The position numbers and the translations under genes were made by a program. Shown here piece after piece: positions 17,797 through 27,108 of a DNA stretch of 64,000 bases. The stretch is taken from the NCBI GenBank assembly GCA_041398825.1, contig JAWKTX010000007.1, forward strand, positions 186,001 through 250,000. Direction: 5' to 3'. The DNA comes from Planctomycetaceae bacterium (GTDB lineage: Bacteria; Planctomycetota; Planctomycetia; Planctomycetales; Planctomycetaceae). Numbering within the stretch: the first letter of the stretch is position 1; the number at the start of each line of letters is the position of its first letter. The notes beneath the pieces were generated by a model. The model saw nothing but the letters and a program-made list of their open reading frames with translations. It was not told where the DNA came from and did no database searches.

Positions 17797-19791
17797 CTAC
17801 TCAGTGACAGCTTCAACTGTCGGCGATTCTCCTGGCAGTGTCGCATTCGACACGAGTGCTTCCATGGTCATAAGCCAGCGTGCTGCAAAATACCGGGCTG
17901 TCGCCGCTCCAAGCTTTCCGCTCATCTGTATGCCGGAGGAATCGGCGTCCACGTAGAGTTCGGCGTCCTGACTGCCTCCCAGGTCGATGACTCTCTTCAT
18001 GAGATCCGGACTGGGTTGATCACTCGTACTGGCCGCCGGTACTGTTTGACCATTGACGCTGGCTCGCGCGGAGTTGCTCAAAGCACGACCGAATTGCCCA
18101 TCGAGCCACATCGGCAGACTGGCGAGCCCTGTTGGTTCGTCTTGTGGCCATGCGGTCCATTTCTGCAGATCCAGTTTTCCTGTCAGAAGTGGTGTTTTCG
18201 TGCGGAGCGACGATCCACCGCATTTTTCGATCGATTGCCGAAGAATCTCATGTGAGGTTTCGCCGCCGGCCGCGAACCACAGGCTGGAATTGACGTGTGT
18301 GATGTAGAGGTGCGTCAGGTGAATCGGTGATGCGGGTTTTGAATCGGGGAGTCGCATCATAATCATGGAATGCTCCCCCAACTTTGACATGGCGATGCGA
18401 TCGGTGAAGTCTGGTGGTAATTGCGGACTGGTCAGCAGGTCAAACAGAGACTTCAGCATCTCCGGATTGTCGTCGACCTGCAGCCCACCATAAACCACTG
18501 CCCCGGCGGACGCATTCCAACCCACTTTCATCAGCAGTTCGAGGTCGCGACGCGTCGCCAGCGATTCCATGGATTCGCCAAACTCACTGCCTGCAATCGC
18601 AACATCAACGTTACCCTGCGATGCCTCAATGATGCGGTTCTTCAGCCAGACAGCGGCAGCATTGATGACCTTTTCTGTCTCTTCCGGAAAATGTACGCAT
18701 GTGTGGAACGTGAAAGCAGCATCGTCAGAGAGAATCGGCGCGAAACGACTCCGGCCGGAGGTGTAATCGTCCAGTCGCTTCGAAAAATTGCTGTTGTTGC
18801 GTGCCTGTAGTCGAAGTTCTCCGAGAAGCGGCTGATTCGTATCGGCCAGGGTAAGTCGGCCGGACAAATGTTCCACATCGAAAATCATCGTGTGAATCGC
18901 TTCGAGTCCGATATCTCCGGCAGATCGCCGCAGGGCATAATCAATCGGATCTTCCTCGTCCCGTTGTTGCAGTCCGGCGGAAGCAGCGCCGCCAATGGTG
19001 CTCCAGAACAGGTGTTTGAAGCCAACCGGAATTCGATCGACATAGAAATCTACTTCACCATCCATACCTTCTGCTGCTGCACCAATCAAAGCTTCGGCGG
19101 TTGGCAACTCTGTATTGAACAGATCCTCATAACTGCTGGTGAACATGAATCCGTCATGGTAACGCATGTATTGAGTCACCGTAAATTTGCGTTCACGAAA
19201 ACGCCGGCCGCCCTCTTCGATGATTTCTCCTTCATCATCGAGATCCCTGACTTCGACAGCCGCTCCTTTGGTTCCAAATCCAATTGTGACCTGCGTTGAT
19301 TCTGTTTCTGAATCCTCTGCTGCATCTGTGATATCTTCACGCCAGCTGGTTTTGATCGTTTTCCTGTATTTACCTTTCGCCCCTTCCAGCGAGACATTGC
19401 CGGCCTCCTGAGATCGAGTCCCTGCCCGGACCAGCCGTTCGAAGTCGGCTTCGTCCAGCACCTGTGAGAACTGAATGGATTCCACACCCGGAACCAGCCC
19501 CTGGACCATGAAGACCATCTGGCCGGTGACGGGATTCGGATGTTTCGAAATCGCAAGTTCAGCTTCTTCAGTTTTGAATGCTTCGAGAAGCCGTTCGCCG
19601 ATGTTCAACTCCTGGTTGAGTTCAATCAGGTAGTCTCTCATCCCTCTGGCGTTGAGTCGCCCCGAACGGATCACCACGATTGGCTTTGCCGCAAGCTTTC
19701 GTGCTGCAGTTGCATCCTGTGCAGCACCGGTGCTGGCAGTGGAAATGACGGCCAGCAACAGCAGTCCCGCGGTGTGATGGATGTAATTCAT
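17797..19791 (-). CDS. Large secreted protein of unknown function
   Basis: A 664-residue protein with a clear signal peptide (MNYIHHTAGLLLLAVISTAS, cleavage near GAAQ). No further TM helix is evident. The mature part is acidic, with segments such as EEDPIDYALRR, EVRDLDDEGEIIEEGG and LYVDADSSGIQMSGKLG. I recognise no enzyme motif. Regularly placed phrases about 'FAP', 'TGKLDLQKW' and 'LASLPMWLDGQFGR' are consistent with a beta-rich periplasmic protein, perhaps confined to planctomycetes. It is divergent from the YggS gene, and the 260-bp spacer must hold both promoters. Confidence 0.8.
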   Translation of the reverse strand: MNYIHHTAGLLLLAVISTASTGAAQDATAARKLAAKPIVVIRSGRLNARGMRDYLIELNQELNIGERLLEAFKTEEAELAISKHPNPVTGQMVFMVQGLVPGVESIQFSQVLDEADFERLVRAGTRSQEAGNVSLEGAKGKYRKTIKTSWREDITDAAEDSETESTQVTIGFGTKGAAVEVRDLDDEGEIIEEGGRRFRERKFTVTQYMRYHDGFMFTSSYEDLFNTELPTAEALIGAAAEGMDGEVDFYVDRIPVGFKHLFWSTIGGAASAGLQQRDEEDPIDYALRRSAGDIGLEAIHTMIFDVEHLSGRLTLADTNQPLLGELRLQARNNSNFSKRLDDYTSGRSRFAPILSDDAAFTFHTCVHFPEETEKVINAAAVWLKNRIIEASQGNVDVAIAGSEFGESMESLATRRDLELLMKVGWNASAGAVVYGGLQVDDNPEMLKSLFDLLTSPQLPPDFTDRIAMSKLGEHSMIMMRLPDSKPASPIHLTHLYITHVNSSLWFAAGGETSHEILRQSIEKCGGSSLRTKTPLLTGKLDLQKWTAWPQDEPTGLASLPMWLDGQFGRALSNSARASVNGQTVPAASTSDQPSPDLMKRVIDLGGSQDAELYVDADSSGIQMSGKLGAATARYFAARWLMTMEALVSNATLPGESPTVEAVTE

Positions 19792-20050
19792 GCTTCAATG
19801 CCTTCCGTTCAAAGCAAATCGACTGCACGATCCAGAACTTAATTCCCGAAGTTTGAGTCGTGAGTTGTACTGACTTTGCCTGGATCCGCCGATTGCCGGG
19901 GATTCGTTTGAGAGAATTTCTGAGGTCGGTTCCACACGACCTCCTGCCGGAATTCGCTCCGGGACGTATATTCTGAGTTTTATTTGCCGACTTCAGTGAC
20001 AGGTCCTGCATCATTTTCGTGCCGCAACTTGCCCGGCGGAAAGTCGCATC

Positions 20051-20770
20051 ATGACGCCCGAGACGATAAGAAGCGTAATTGAAACCAACCTTCGTGATGT
20101 TCGAGGTCAAATCGCGGCTGCCCAAGCCCGCAGCGAGAACGCAGCCGACGTCGTTCAGGTGGTGGCTGTGACCAAGTACGCGAACTGGGATTGGGTGCAG
20201 GCCCTTTCGTCTCTTCATGATGTCTTTGGCGAAAACCGACCTCAACAACTGGCCGAACGACAGAATCTCATGCCGCGCATGCAGTGGCATTTGATCGGTC
20301 AGTTGCAGCGCAACAAGGCTCGACTTGCGGTGAGCCATGCATCCGTGATTCATTCCATTGATTCCATCCGGCTTCTGGCGCGTATCGTTGAAATCGCGTC
20401 CGAAAACAGGTCGGAATCGTGTCCGTCGTTACTGCTGCAGGTGAATGTTACCGGCGAAGCCAGCAAATCGGGTTTCTCGCCTGATGAATTGCGATCCACA
20501 TGGGATGAAATCCTGGCGTTTTCCGGAAGCGTCCCGATCGTCGGACTCATGACGATGGCCGAAGACACCGACGACCCCGGCGAAGCCCGGCCCGCGTTCA
20601 CCGCATTGAGACTGCTGCGAGATGAATTGGCCGAACGCTCCAACAGCTCCGGCACCGCACTCCCACTGCCACACCTTTCGATGGGAATGAGTGGGGATTT
20701 CGTTCCCGCCGTCGAAGAAGGTGCAACTCTGGTCCGCATTGGCAGTCGACTCTTTCAGGGGCTTGAGTGA
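20051..20770 (+). CDS. YggS/PLPBP family pyridoxal phosphate homeostasis protein
   Basis: A 239-residue alanine-racemase-N-like protein. The PLP lysine is K42 in VVAVTKYANW. Family phrases follow: FGENRPQQLAER, MQWHLIGQLQRNKAR, IHSIDSIRLLARI, LLLQVNVTGEASKSGF, GLMTMAEDTDD, LSMGMSGDFVPAVEEGATLVRIGSRLFQG. Such proteins bind PLP and help control vitamin B6 and amino-acid pools; no catalytic activity is established for the family. The length is standard. No RNA gene or proC neighbour is seen. It precedes a 400-bp spacer and the ABC cassette. Confidence 0.96.
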   Translation: MTPETIRSVIETNLRDVRGQIAAAQARSENAADVVQVVAVTKYANWDWVQALSSLHDVFGENRPQQLAERQNLMPRMQWHLIGQLQRNKARLAVSHASVIHSIDSIRLLARIVEIASENRSESCPSLLLQVNVTGEASKSGFSPDELRSTWDEILAFSGSVPIVGLMTMAEDTDDPGEARPAFTALRLLRDELAERSNSSGTALPLPHLSMGMSGDFVPAVEEGATLVRIGSRLFQGLE

Positions 20771-21176
20771 GATTTCCCCGTCAGTACGCCGGTCCGCGTG
20801 CTTCGCAGCAAAGCGCTCCCCCCTCAGCGCTCTCATGCGGGAACGAATCATTTTCGGAACGACATGGTGTTGAGTCGAATCTGCATTTCACTCTGATTTT
20901 GACTGGGTAACCGATTACCAGCGAACGTATGATGCGCGGTCGGGAGAAATTGGAACACTGTTTGCTTCCACCACGCGTGAAGCGACACGCAACTGCCGTT
21001 GTGGCAGCGTTTGCGCGCGTTGGGTTTGCCTGGAAGCGTTCCCGCGAGGGAAGTTGATGGATTTCCCTTTTCAGAATGGGAGAACAGGTGCCTGAATCTT
21101 CGAAAGGCAGCTGTCGACCACAAGTTGGCAGTGTTTTCAAAAAGACAGATTTTTGAAGAAGACAGAGACTATTGCT
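20771..21176. other. Intergenic region before the ABC cassette
   Basis: About 400 bp without a convincing gene. A 42-codon frame opens at 20929 (MMRGREKLEHC...) but has no ribosome-binding site and a shadow-like composition. The region presumably carries the promoter of the ABC cassette; no clear box is visible. Confidence 0.4.
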
Positions 21177-21938
21177 ATGAGTGTGTCTTTGGAGAAAGAA
21201 GTGTCTGGCGATGCATCAACGGGCAGCGCCATGATTGAAGCTCGGGGACTTTCAAAATTTTACGCTGATTTTGCAGCCACGCGTGATGTGACGTTTTCGG
21301 TACCAGCCGGTCAGGTGTGCGCTTTTCTTGGCCCGAACGGCGCCGGAAAAAGCACGACAATGAAAATGCTGACGGGTTTCCTTTCGCCGAGTGCGGGAGA
21401 AGCGTTCATCGCTGGCAAGAACATAGCGACGGATCGAATTGCAGCGAGCGGTCAGTTGGGCTACCTGCCTGAAAATGGTCCGCTGTACGTGGAAATGACG
21501 CCAAAATCGCTGCTGGAGTACATTGGTGCAGTGCGAGGCCTCAGCGGTGAAAAACTGGCCGCACGTTTAAATTGGGTTGCGGATAAGTGTTCGCTGAATG
21601 AAGTCTGGCGAAAGCCGATTTCGAAACTGTCGCGCGGATTTCGTCAGCGTGTGGGAATGGCCCATGCGATGCTGCATGATCCTGATGTGCTGATTCTTGA
21701 TGAGCCCACCAGTGGACTCGACCCAAACCAGGTCCATGGAGTGCGGGAATTGATCACAGAGCTGGCAAAAACCAAGACGATCCTGCTCAGCACGCACATC
21801 CTGCAGGAGGTTCGGGCAGTCTGCGATCGGATTATTCTGATCAGTGCGGGTCGGATCGTTTTCGATGGACCGACCTCTGATCTCGGTAGCAGCGAGGTTG
21901 AAATGGAAAAGCAGTTCCGAGAGTTAACTGCCGCATAG
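21177..21938 (+). CDS. ABC transporter ATP-binding protein, GldA-like
   Basis: A 253-residue ABC ATPase. Walker A is LGPNGAGKSTT (about 51-61), the signature is LSRGFRQRVGMAHAM, Walker B is VLILDEPTSGLDPNQ, and the switch is ILLSTHILQEVRA. The LSRGFRQR form of the signature is typical of ABC-2 exporters of the Gld/NosF class. The ATG at 21177 was chosen over a TTG at 21153; another ATG at 21231 (MIEARGLSKFY) would also keep the full domain. The permease gene follows on the same strand, so the ATPase powers the fused permease downstream. Confidence 0.94.
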   Translation: MSVSLEKEVSGDASTGSAMIEARGLSKFYADFAATRDVTFSVPAGQVCAFLGPNGAGKSTTMKMLTGFLSPSAGEAFIAGKNIATDRIAASGQLGYLPENGPLYVEMTPKSLLEYIGAVRGLSGEKLAARLNWVADKCSLNEVWRKPISKLSRGFRQRVGMAHAMLHDPDVLILDEPTSGLDPNQVHGVRELITELAKTKTILLSTHILQEVRAVCDRIILISAGRIVFDGPTSDLGSSEVEMEKQFRELTAA

Positions 21939-22030
21939 ATATTGGTCCCGGCGTGTCAGTCGGCGTGTTTCTTCGGCTTTCCGAATTCAGACATCTCACG
22001 TTGTTTCAACGATAAAGGTGAAGGGTCACC

Positions 22031-24751
22031 ATGGTTCGCGGAAACGTTGTATTTGCAGTTGCCAGGCGAAATTTTCGCAGCTACTTCTCAGGTATCCTCG
22101 GGTATCTGTTCATCATTGTGTTCTGTGTGGCAGGCTCTGTATTTGCCTTCAGCCCACGTTTCTTTACTGCCAATCAGGCAAATCTGGATCAGCTGAGTCA
22201 GCAGTTTCATATTCTGCTGTTGTTCCTGGTTCCTGCCATCACCATGACCACATGGTCAGATGAAAGGAAGCTGGGCACGGACGAGCTGTTGTTCACCTTA
22301 CCAGCCAGTGAATTCGAGATTCTGCTGGGCAAATACCTGGCAGTTCTTGGCGTGTACACGGTTGCGATTCTGTTCTCACTTGTGAATGTTTTCATCCTGT
22401 ACACACTGGGAGAGCCGGATCAGGGACTGATCGTCAGCAGTTATGTTGGATACTGGATTTCCGGCGCGGCACTACTGAGCGTCGGGATGCTGGCATCTGC
22501 ACTGACGAACAGCTCGACGGTGGCATTTGTTCTCGGAGTCGTCTTCTGCTGTGTTCCGGTCTTTATCGGAAGTGCTGTGGATGCGATTGAATGGTGCAGC
22601 CGAATGCTGGGCTACGAGGGCAGTCTGTACACCGTTCGAACAGCGCTTCAGAGCTTGAGCCTTCCTCAGCAGATGCAGGACTTCAGTATCGGCGTCGTGC
22701 CATTTTCCAGCGTCTGCTATTTCAGCTTTCTGACCGCGTTCATGCTCTACCTGAACATGGTCGTGATTTCACGGCGCCGCTGGTCTGCGGGCCAGAAGAC
22801 CAACATGGAGTTCCAGTTCGCTGTGCGATCCGTCAGTTTGCTGGTCACGTTTGTCAGTTTGCTGGTCATCTTCAATTTGTTCCCTGCTCGAGCGGATCTG
22901 ACCTCGGAAAATCTGTTCACACTCACCCCTGCAACGAAGGCGACACTGGATGAAATTCCGAGTGACCAGCAGATCACGATTCAGGCTTTTGTAAGTCCCG
23001 AAGTGCCAAGGGAATACAGCGAAACTCGACGCCAGCTTCTTGGTTTGCTGCGGACATTTGATCTGCAGGGTGGTGGTCAGCTGGATGTGCGAATTGTTGA
23101 CGTGGAGCCATTTAGTGAAGAAGCGGAAGAAGCCCGCGCGCTGGGAGTAAGCCCTGTTCGTATCCAGTATGAGCAGGACGGCAAGTTTGAAGAAGCGGAA
23201 GTCTTTCTGGGTGCGGTGGTCCAGAGCATCACTGACAACGTTGAGATTCCGTTCTTCGGCAAAGGCCTGCCCATTGAATATGAATTGACTCGGTCTCTTC
23301 GAACAGTATCGCAGAAAGAACGTTTGACTGTAGGCGTCCTTCAGACGGATGCCAATGTCATCGGTGATGCAGGTTCAGGCCGCGACTGGGAAATCGTTCG
23401 CGAACTCCGAAAGCAGTATCAGGTCATCTCCGTGAATCCATCGCGGCCAATTCTTGCAGAGAAGTCGGCGGAGAGTGATGGAGAAGCCGCTGAACCCTTC
23501 GATGTTCTGCTGGCCATTATGCCCTCTGCATTGACTCAGCCTCAGATGGACAATCTGCTTGCATATGTGCGGGCTGGCAAGCCAGCCCTCATCTTCGACG
23601 ATCCCTGCCCGATTAATTTTCAGGGTCAGGGAGGCATTTCGATGGCTCCCAGGCTGGCTAAGCCCAGCCAGGGAAATCCTATGTTCGGCGGCGCACCTCC
23701 TGAACAGAAAGCAGACAATGGCGAACTCCGATCACTCATGAACCTGCTCGACATTTCCTGGGATAATGGCCAGATTGTCTATGATCGGATGAACCCTCAT
23801 GGGCAGTTCGCGTCGCTTCCGCCGGAGTATGTTTTCATTTCACGATCCGGAAACTCGAAAAACGCTTTCAACGAAGAAAGCCCTGTGACTCGCGATCTGC
23901 ATGACATCGTGGCCCTGTATACCGGCACGATGGTGGATCGGGATCGCAAGAGTGATCAGGAGTTTGTATCACTGCTGCAGACCAGCGGTGAATCGGGACT
24001 GCTGAAATGGGAAGATTACATTACGTCTTCTTTCAGCCCCTTCACGATGTCACAAACCGCGGTGCCCAAACCCAACCCGCGACGTGCCGACGATCAGTAT
24101 GCACACATTATTGCGGCTCATATCACGAGCAAATCCAAAGAAGAACCTCTGAACGTCATCTTCTGTTCCGACATTGACATGATTAGTGACTGGTTCTTTT
24201 TCGAGCGTAATCGGGGCAATCTGGATATCGCCTTCGACAATGTGACGTTCGTCCTGAACGCGGTGGATCAGCTTGCAGGAGACGATGCGTTTATTTCACT
24301 GCGTTCCAGAAGAGAGACTCTGCGAACACTTCGTTACGTTGAACAGCAGACTCGCGATTTGCGAAAGAAGCTGGCAACCGAAGAAAAAGAAGCCGAGGAA
24401 ATGAAGGACTCCCGTCTGGACGCAGCAAGAGAAGAACTGCAGGCGAAGATTGATGAAGTTCGAGATAACGACGAACTGGACGAAAACAGCAAGCAGGTTC
24501 AGCTTCGGCAAAAAACCGAAGAGCTGAATCGCAAGCTGGAACTGGATGAGCAGGAACTGGAACGAGAAAAGAATGCTCGCATCCGGAAGGCGGGTCTGGA
24601 AATGAAACGACAGATTCGTCGCGTCGAAAACGGAGTGCGACTGTTTGCCTATTCTGTTCCTGCGTTGTTGCCGATGTGTTTCGGTTTGCTGTTTCTGGGC
24701 ATGAGAAACCTCGCTGAACAACAAACGATCTCACCTAACCGTCGTCGGTAG
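22031..24751 (+). CDS. ABC-2 permease fused to GldG-like auxiliary domain
   Basis: A 906-residue fusion. Residues 1-255 form a six-helix ABC-2 permease of the GldF type (RRNFRSYFSGILGYLFIIVF..., TTWSDERKLGTDELLFTLP). A further TM helix at about 268-285 leads into a GldG/ABC_transp_aux region (ADLTSENLFTLTPATKATLDEI..., about 290-760). Next comes a long charged coiled coil (about 770-860), and a final TM helix (FAYSVPALLPMCFGLLFLGM). In Bacteroidetes GldF and GldG are separate proteins needed for gliding; here they are one chain, as is common in planctomycetes. It lies between the ATPase and DUF4340 genes, an archetypal cassette. The transported substrate is unknown. Confidence 0.92.
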   Translation: MVRGNVVFAVARRNFRSYFSGILGYLFIIVFCVAGSVFAFSPRFFTANQANLDQLSQQFHILLLFLVPAITMTTWSDERKLGTDELLFTLPASEFEILLGKYLAVLGVYTVAILFSLVNVFILYTLGEPDQGLIVSSYVGYWISGAALLSVGMLASALTNSSTVAFVLGVVFCCVPVFIGSAVDAIEWCSRMLGYEGSLYTVRTALQSLSLPQQMQDFSIGVVPFSSVCYFSFLTAFMLYLNMVVISRRRWSAGQKTNMEFQFAVRSVSLLVTFVSLLVIFNLFPARADLTSENLFTLTPATKATLDEIPSDQQITIQAFVSPEVPREYSETRRQLLGLLRTFDLQGGGQLDVRIVDVEPFSEEAEEARALGVSPVRIQYEQDGKFEEAEVFLGAVVQSITDNVEIPFFGKGLPIEYELTRSLRTVSQKERLTVGVLQTDANVIGDAGSGRDWEIVRELRKQYQVISVNPSRPILAEKSAESDGEAAEPFDVLLAIMPSALTQPQMDNLLAYVRAGKPALIFDDPCPINFQGQGGISMAPRLAKPSQGNPMFGGAPPEQKADNGELRSLMNLLDISWDNGQIVYDRMNPHGQFASLPPEYVFISRSGNSKNAFNEESPVTRDLHDIVALYTGTMVDRDRKSDQEFVSLLQTSGESGLLKWEDYITSSFSPFTMSQTAVPKPNPRRADDQYAHIIAAHITSKSKEEPLNVIFCSDIDMISDWFFFERNRGNLDIAFDNVTFVLNAVDQLAGDDAFISLRSRRETLRTLRYVEQQTRDLRKKLATEEKEAEEMKDSRLDAAREELQAKIDEVRDNDELDENSKQVQLRQKTEELNRKLELDEQELEREKNARIRKAGLEMKRQIRRVENGVRLFAYSVPALLPMCFGLLFLGMRNLAEQQTISPNRRR

Positions 24752-24861
24752 TTTCGAAACGGCTGGTGGTTCTTCGGATTAGAATTGCTGGTGGCGGACG
24801 CGATGCCACCGCACTCACAGAATCTCAAAGGTCCTTCCTCACAGATAATTCAGGTCAACCC

Positions 24862-26949
24862 ATGAATGCGACAAAACGCACTCTGACTTTCACCGCGATT
24901 GCCGGTGTTTCCGCATTGGCGGCCGTCTCAGCATGGTACGGATCTCGTCCTGCATCGATCGATGGATACGCCGACGTCGGCCAGGCATTCTTTGCTGAAT
25001 TCAATGATCCGCTGACGGCGAAATCGTTGACTGTCTCACGGTTCAACGACAAGACGTCTGAAGCGCAAACGTTTTCGGTTCAGCAGAATGACGATGGACA
25101 ATGGGTGATTCCGTCACACCACAACTACCCTGCAGAGGCACAGGACCGACTTGCAAAGACGGCTGCGTCGATGATCGGTGTCAAGAAGACGGCCGTGCAG
25201 AGTCGTTCCAAAGACGACTGGAAGAACTATTCAGTTGTTGATCCGGCCGCAGAAGGGTCTGCAACAGTCGATGAACGAGGAACACGAGTCACACTTCGAG
25301 ATGGAAGCGGAAATGCCCTGGTGGACCTGATCGTAGGTAAAGCCGTTGAAGGCCGCGAAAATCACTACTACGTCCGGGAACCCGAAAAGTCGACAACTTA
25401 TATCGCTCAGCTTCAGCCTGACTTGTCTGTGAAGTTCAGCGACTGGATTGAGCCCGATTTGCTCAAGATCAATCAGACGGATCTCGTCAATATCGTCGTC
25501 GATAACTACTCCATCGACGAGCAGGAAGGGCGAATCAAAGAAGGTGAAAAGCTGACTTTCCGCAAGGAAGATCTCAAGACAACTGGAAAGTGGCAACTGA
25601 CCGATCTGGACGATGCGATTGAAAAGCTCGACGAAAGCCCCGTGACTTCCATTGCCTCAAACCTCGATCAGCTGAAGATCGTGGGTGTCCGACCGAAGCC
25701 AGAAGGTCTGAACGCGGATCTGACCGTGTCTCGAGAAGTCGCACAAAACCCTTTGCTGCAGGAATACCTGCAGCGGGATATGCAGAAGCAGGGCTTCTAC
25801 ATTGCTCGTGTCGGCGATGAAGGTATGCGTCTTGTTTCCAACGAAGGCGAGTTGCAGGCAGGCACAAGTGCCGGCGTGCAGTACACGCTTTACTTCGGCG
25901 AAGTCGCTCGTGGTTCGGAAAAAGATATCGAAATCGGATTCGCGAACGACGCGGCGGGTGACGGTGAGGGCGACGAAAAGGATAACGAAGCATCCGCCAA
26001 ACCGGAGGAGCAAGACGAGAATCAGGCGGGTGAAGAAGCCGGGCCTCGACGCTACCTGCTGGTCAAGGTTGAATTTAATGAAGAGCTCCTTGGGCCAGCC
26101 CCGGAAGAGCCTGTTGCACCCGAGATACCCGCGATCCTGAACGAACCTGCTGCAGCCGACGCGAAGCCAGCAGCTGATGCGAAGCCAGCCGCCGACGCGA
26201 AGCCAGCAGCCGAAGGTGCAGACGGTTCCCCTAAGGACGATGCAGACGCAGACCAGGGAAACGCTCAGAAATCAGATCCTCCGTCCGGGGAAGAGCCCGC
26301 CAAAGAGGCTGGGGCCAACGAGTCAGCACCCAAGTCTGACACCGAAGCGAGCGGCAGCGAAGAGGCAAATGACGCGAAGGAAGAATCTCCTTCTGAGCCA
26401 GCAGACGAAAGTGAATGCGGACCGGGCCAGGATGAAAACACACAACAGCCTGCCGATCCTCCCGCCAGCTCCGAAACCGCTGCCGATGAGACAGCAAAGG
26501 ATGAGCCCGCGAAGTCGGCTGTGGTTGAGGATGAAAAGAGCTCCCCAGAACCTGAAACCACAGACGAGTCGAAGCCTTCGACACCGCCCGCGGGTGACAA
26601 CACTCCGGACCCGGTCATTGCTCCGAAAGAGGGCGAAGCTCCTGCTGCCGAGCCCGTTGATCCTAAAGCCGCAGCTCAGCAGGAGTTCGACAAGGCCATG
26701 GCCGAATACCAGTCGAAAAAGACAGCCTGGGAAAGAGACGTCAAAACCAGAGCGACCAAAGTCGAAGAGGGAAAGAAGAAGGCAGACGAATTGTCTCAGC
26801 GTTTCTCTCGCTGGTATTACGTGATTACTTCCGACAGCCTGGAAAAGTTTCGGATTGAGCGGAAGGATGTCGTAAGCCTGAAAGCAGCTGATGCGACCGA
26901 AGATGCTGCCACGCCGGCAGATGCGTCCTCGATTCCAGGCCAGAACTGA
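24862..26949 (+). CDS. DUF4340 protein with long acidic repeat-rich insert
   Basis: A 695-residue protein with one N-terminal membrane helix (about 9-24) and a DUF4340 region (about 30-375) containing WVIPSHHNYPAEAQ and VDLIVGKAVEGRENHYYVR. Residues about 375-610 are low-complexity and acidic (Glu/Asp/Pro/Ala), including three tandem AADAKP units and a Ser/Glu-rich stretch. A charged C-terminal helix and a short YYVITSDSLEKFR segment close the protein, matching the usual DUF4340 end. The start at 24862 begins the membrane anchor; an upstream frame to 24766 lacks it. DUF4340 proteins follow GldG-type genes and are presumed to be cassette partners. Confidence 0.88.
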   Translation: MNATKRTLTFTAIAGVSALAAVSAWYGSRPASIDGYADVGQAFFAEFNDPLTAKSLTVSRFNDKTSEAQTFSVQQNDDGQWVIPSHHNYPAEAQDRLAKTAASMIGVKKTAVQSRSKDDWKNYSVVDPAAEGSATVDERGTRVTLRDGSGNALVDLIVGKAVEGRENHYYVREPEKSTTYIAQLQPDLSVKFSDWIEPDLLKINQTDLVNIVVDNYSIDEQEGRIKEGEKLTFRKEDLKTTGKWQLTDLDDAIEKLDESPVTSIASNLDQLKIVGVRPKPEGLNADLTVSREVAQNPLLQEYLQRDMQKQGFYIARVGDEGMRLVSNEGELQAGTSAGVQYTLYFGEVARGSEKDIEIGFANDAAGDGEGDEKDNEASAKPEEQDENQAGEEAGPRRYLLVKVEFNEELLGPAPEEPVAPEIPAILNEPAAADAKPAADAKPAADAKPAAEGADGSPKDDADADQGNAQKSDPPSGEEPAKEAGANESAPKSDTEASGSEEANDAKEESPSEPADESECGPGQDENTQQPADPPASSETAADETAKDEPAKSAVVEDEKSSPEPETTDESKPSTPPAGDNTPDPVIAPKEGEAPAAEPVDPKAAAQQEFDKAMAEYQSKKTAWERDVKTRATKVEEGKKKADELSQRFSRWYYVITSDSLEKFRIERKDVVSLKAADATEDAATPADASSIPGQN

Positions 26950-26978
26950 TCTGCCGTTTCCGTCAACTGACACATAAT

Positions 26979-27024
26979 ACAGCCCTGATTCATCGGGTGA
27001 CCCCCGGTCGATCAGGGCTGTTTC
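26979..27024 (+). terminator. Rho-independent-type terminator after the ABC cassette
   Basis: A perfect 11-bp stem pairs ACAGCCCTGAT (26979-26989) with ATCAGGGCTGT (27011-27021), followed by TTTC. The loop itself contains GGGTGACCCC. The hairpin lies 30 bp after the DUF4340 stop and marks the end of the operon. The T-run is short. Confidence 0.8.
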
Positions 27025-27108
27025 ATTCGGCCTGAAGCAGTTGCCGGACGTATGGTTTTGAAGTCCGGGGTCGCATCACTACCATCAGGTTAGTTCGCTC
27101 GATCATCA

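Noticed and set aside
20929..21057. 42-codon frame starting MMRGREKLEHC
   Set aside because: No ribosome-binding site and no domain; treated as chance.
26323..26973. 216-codon minus-strand frame
   Set aside because: Antisense to the acidic low-complexity part of DUF4340; Arg/Leu-rich content is a reading artefact of Glu/Pro codons.
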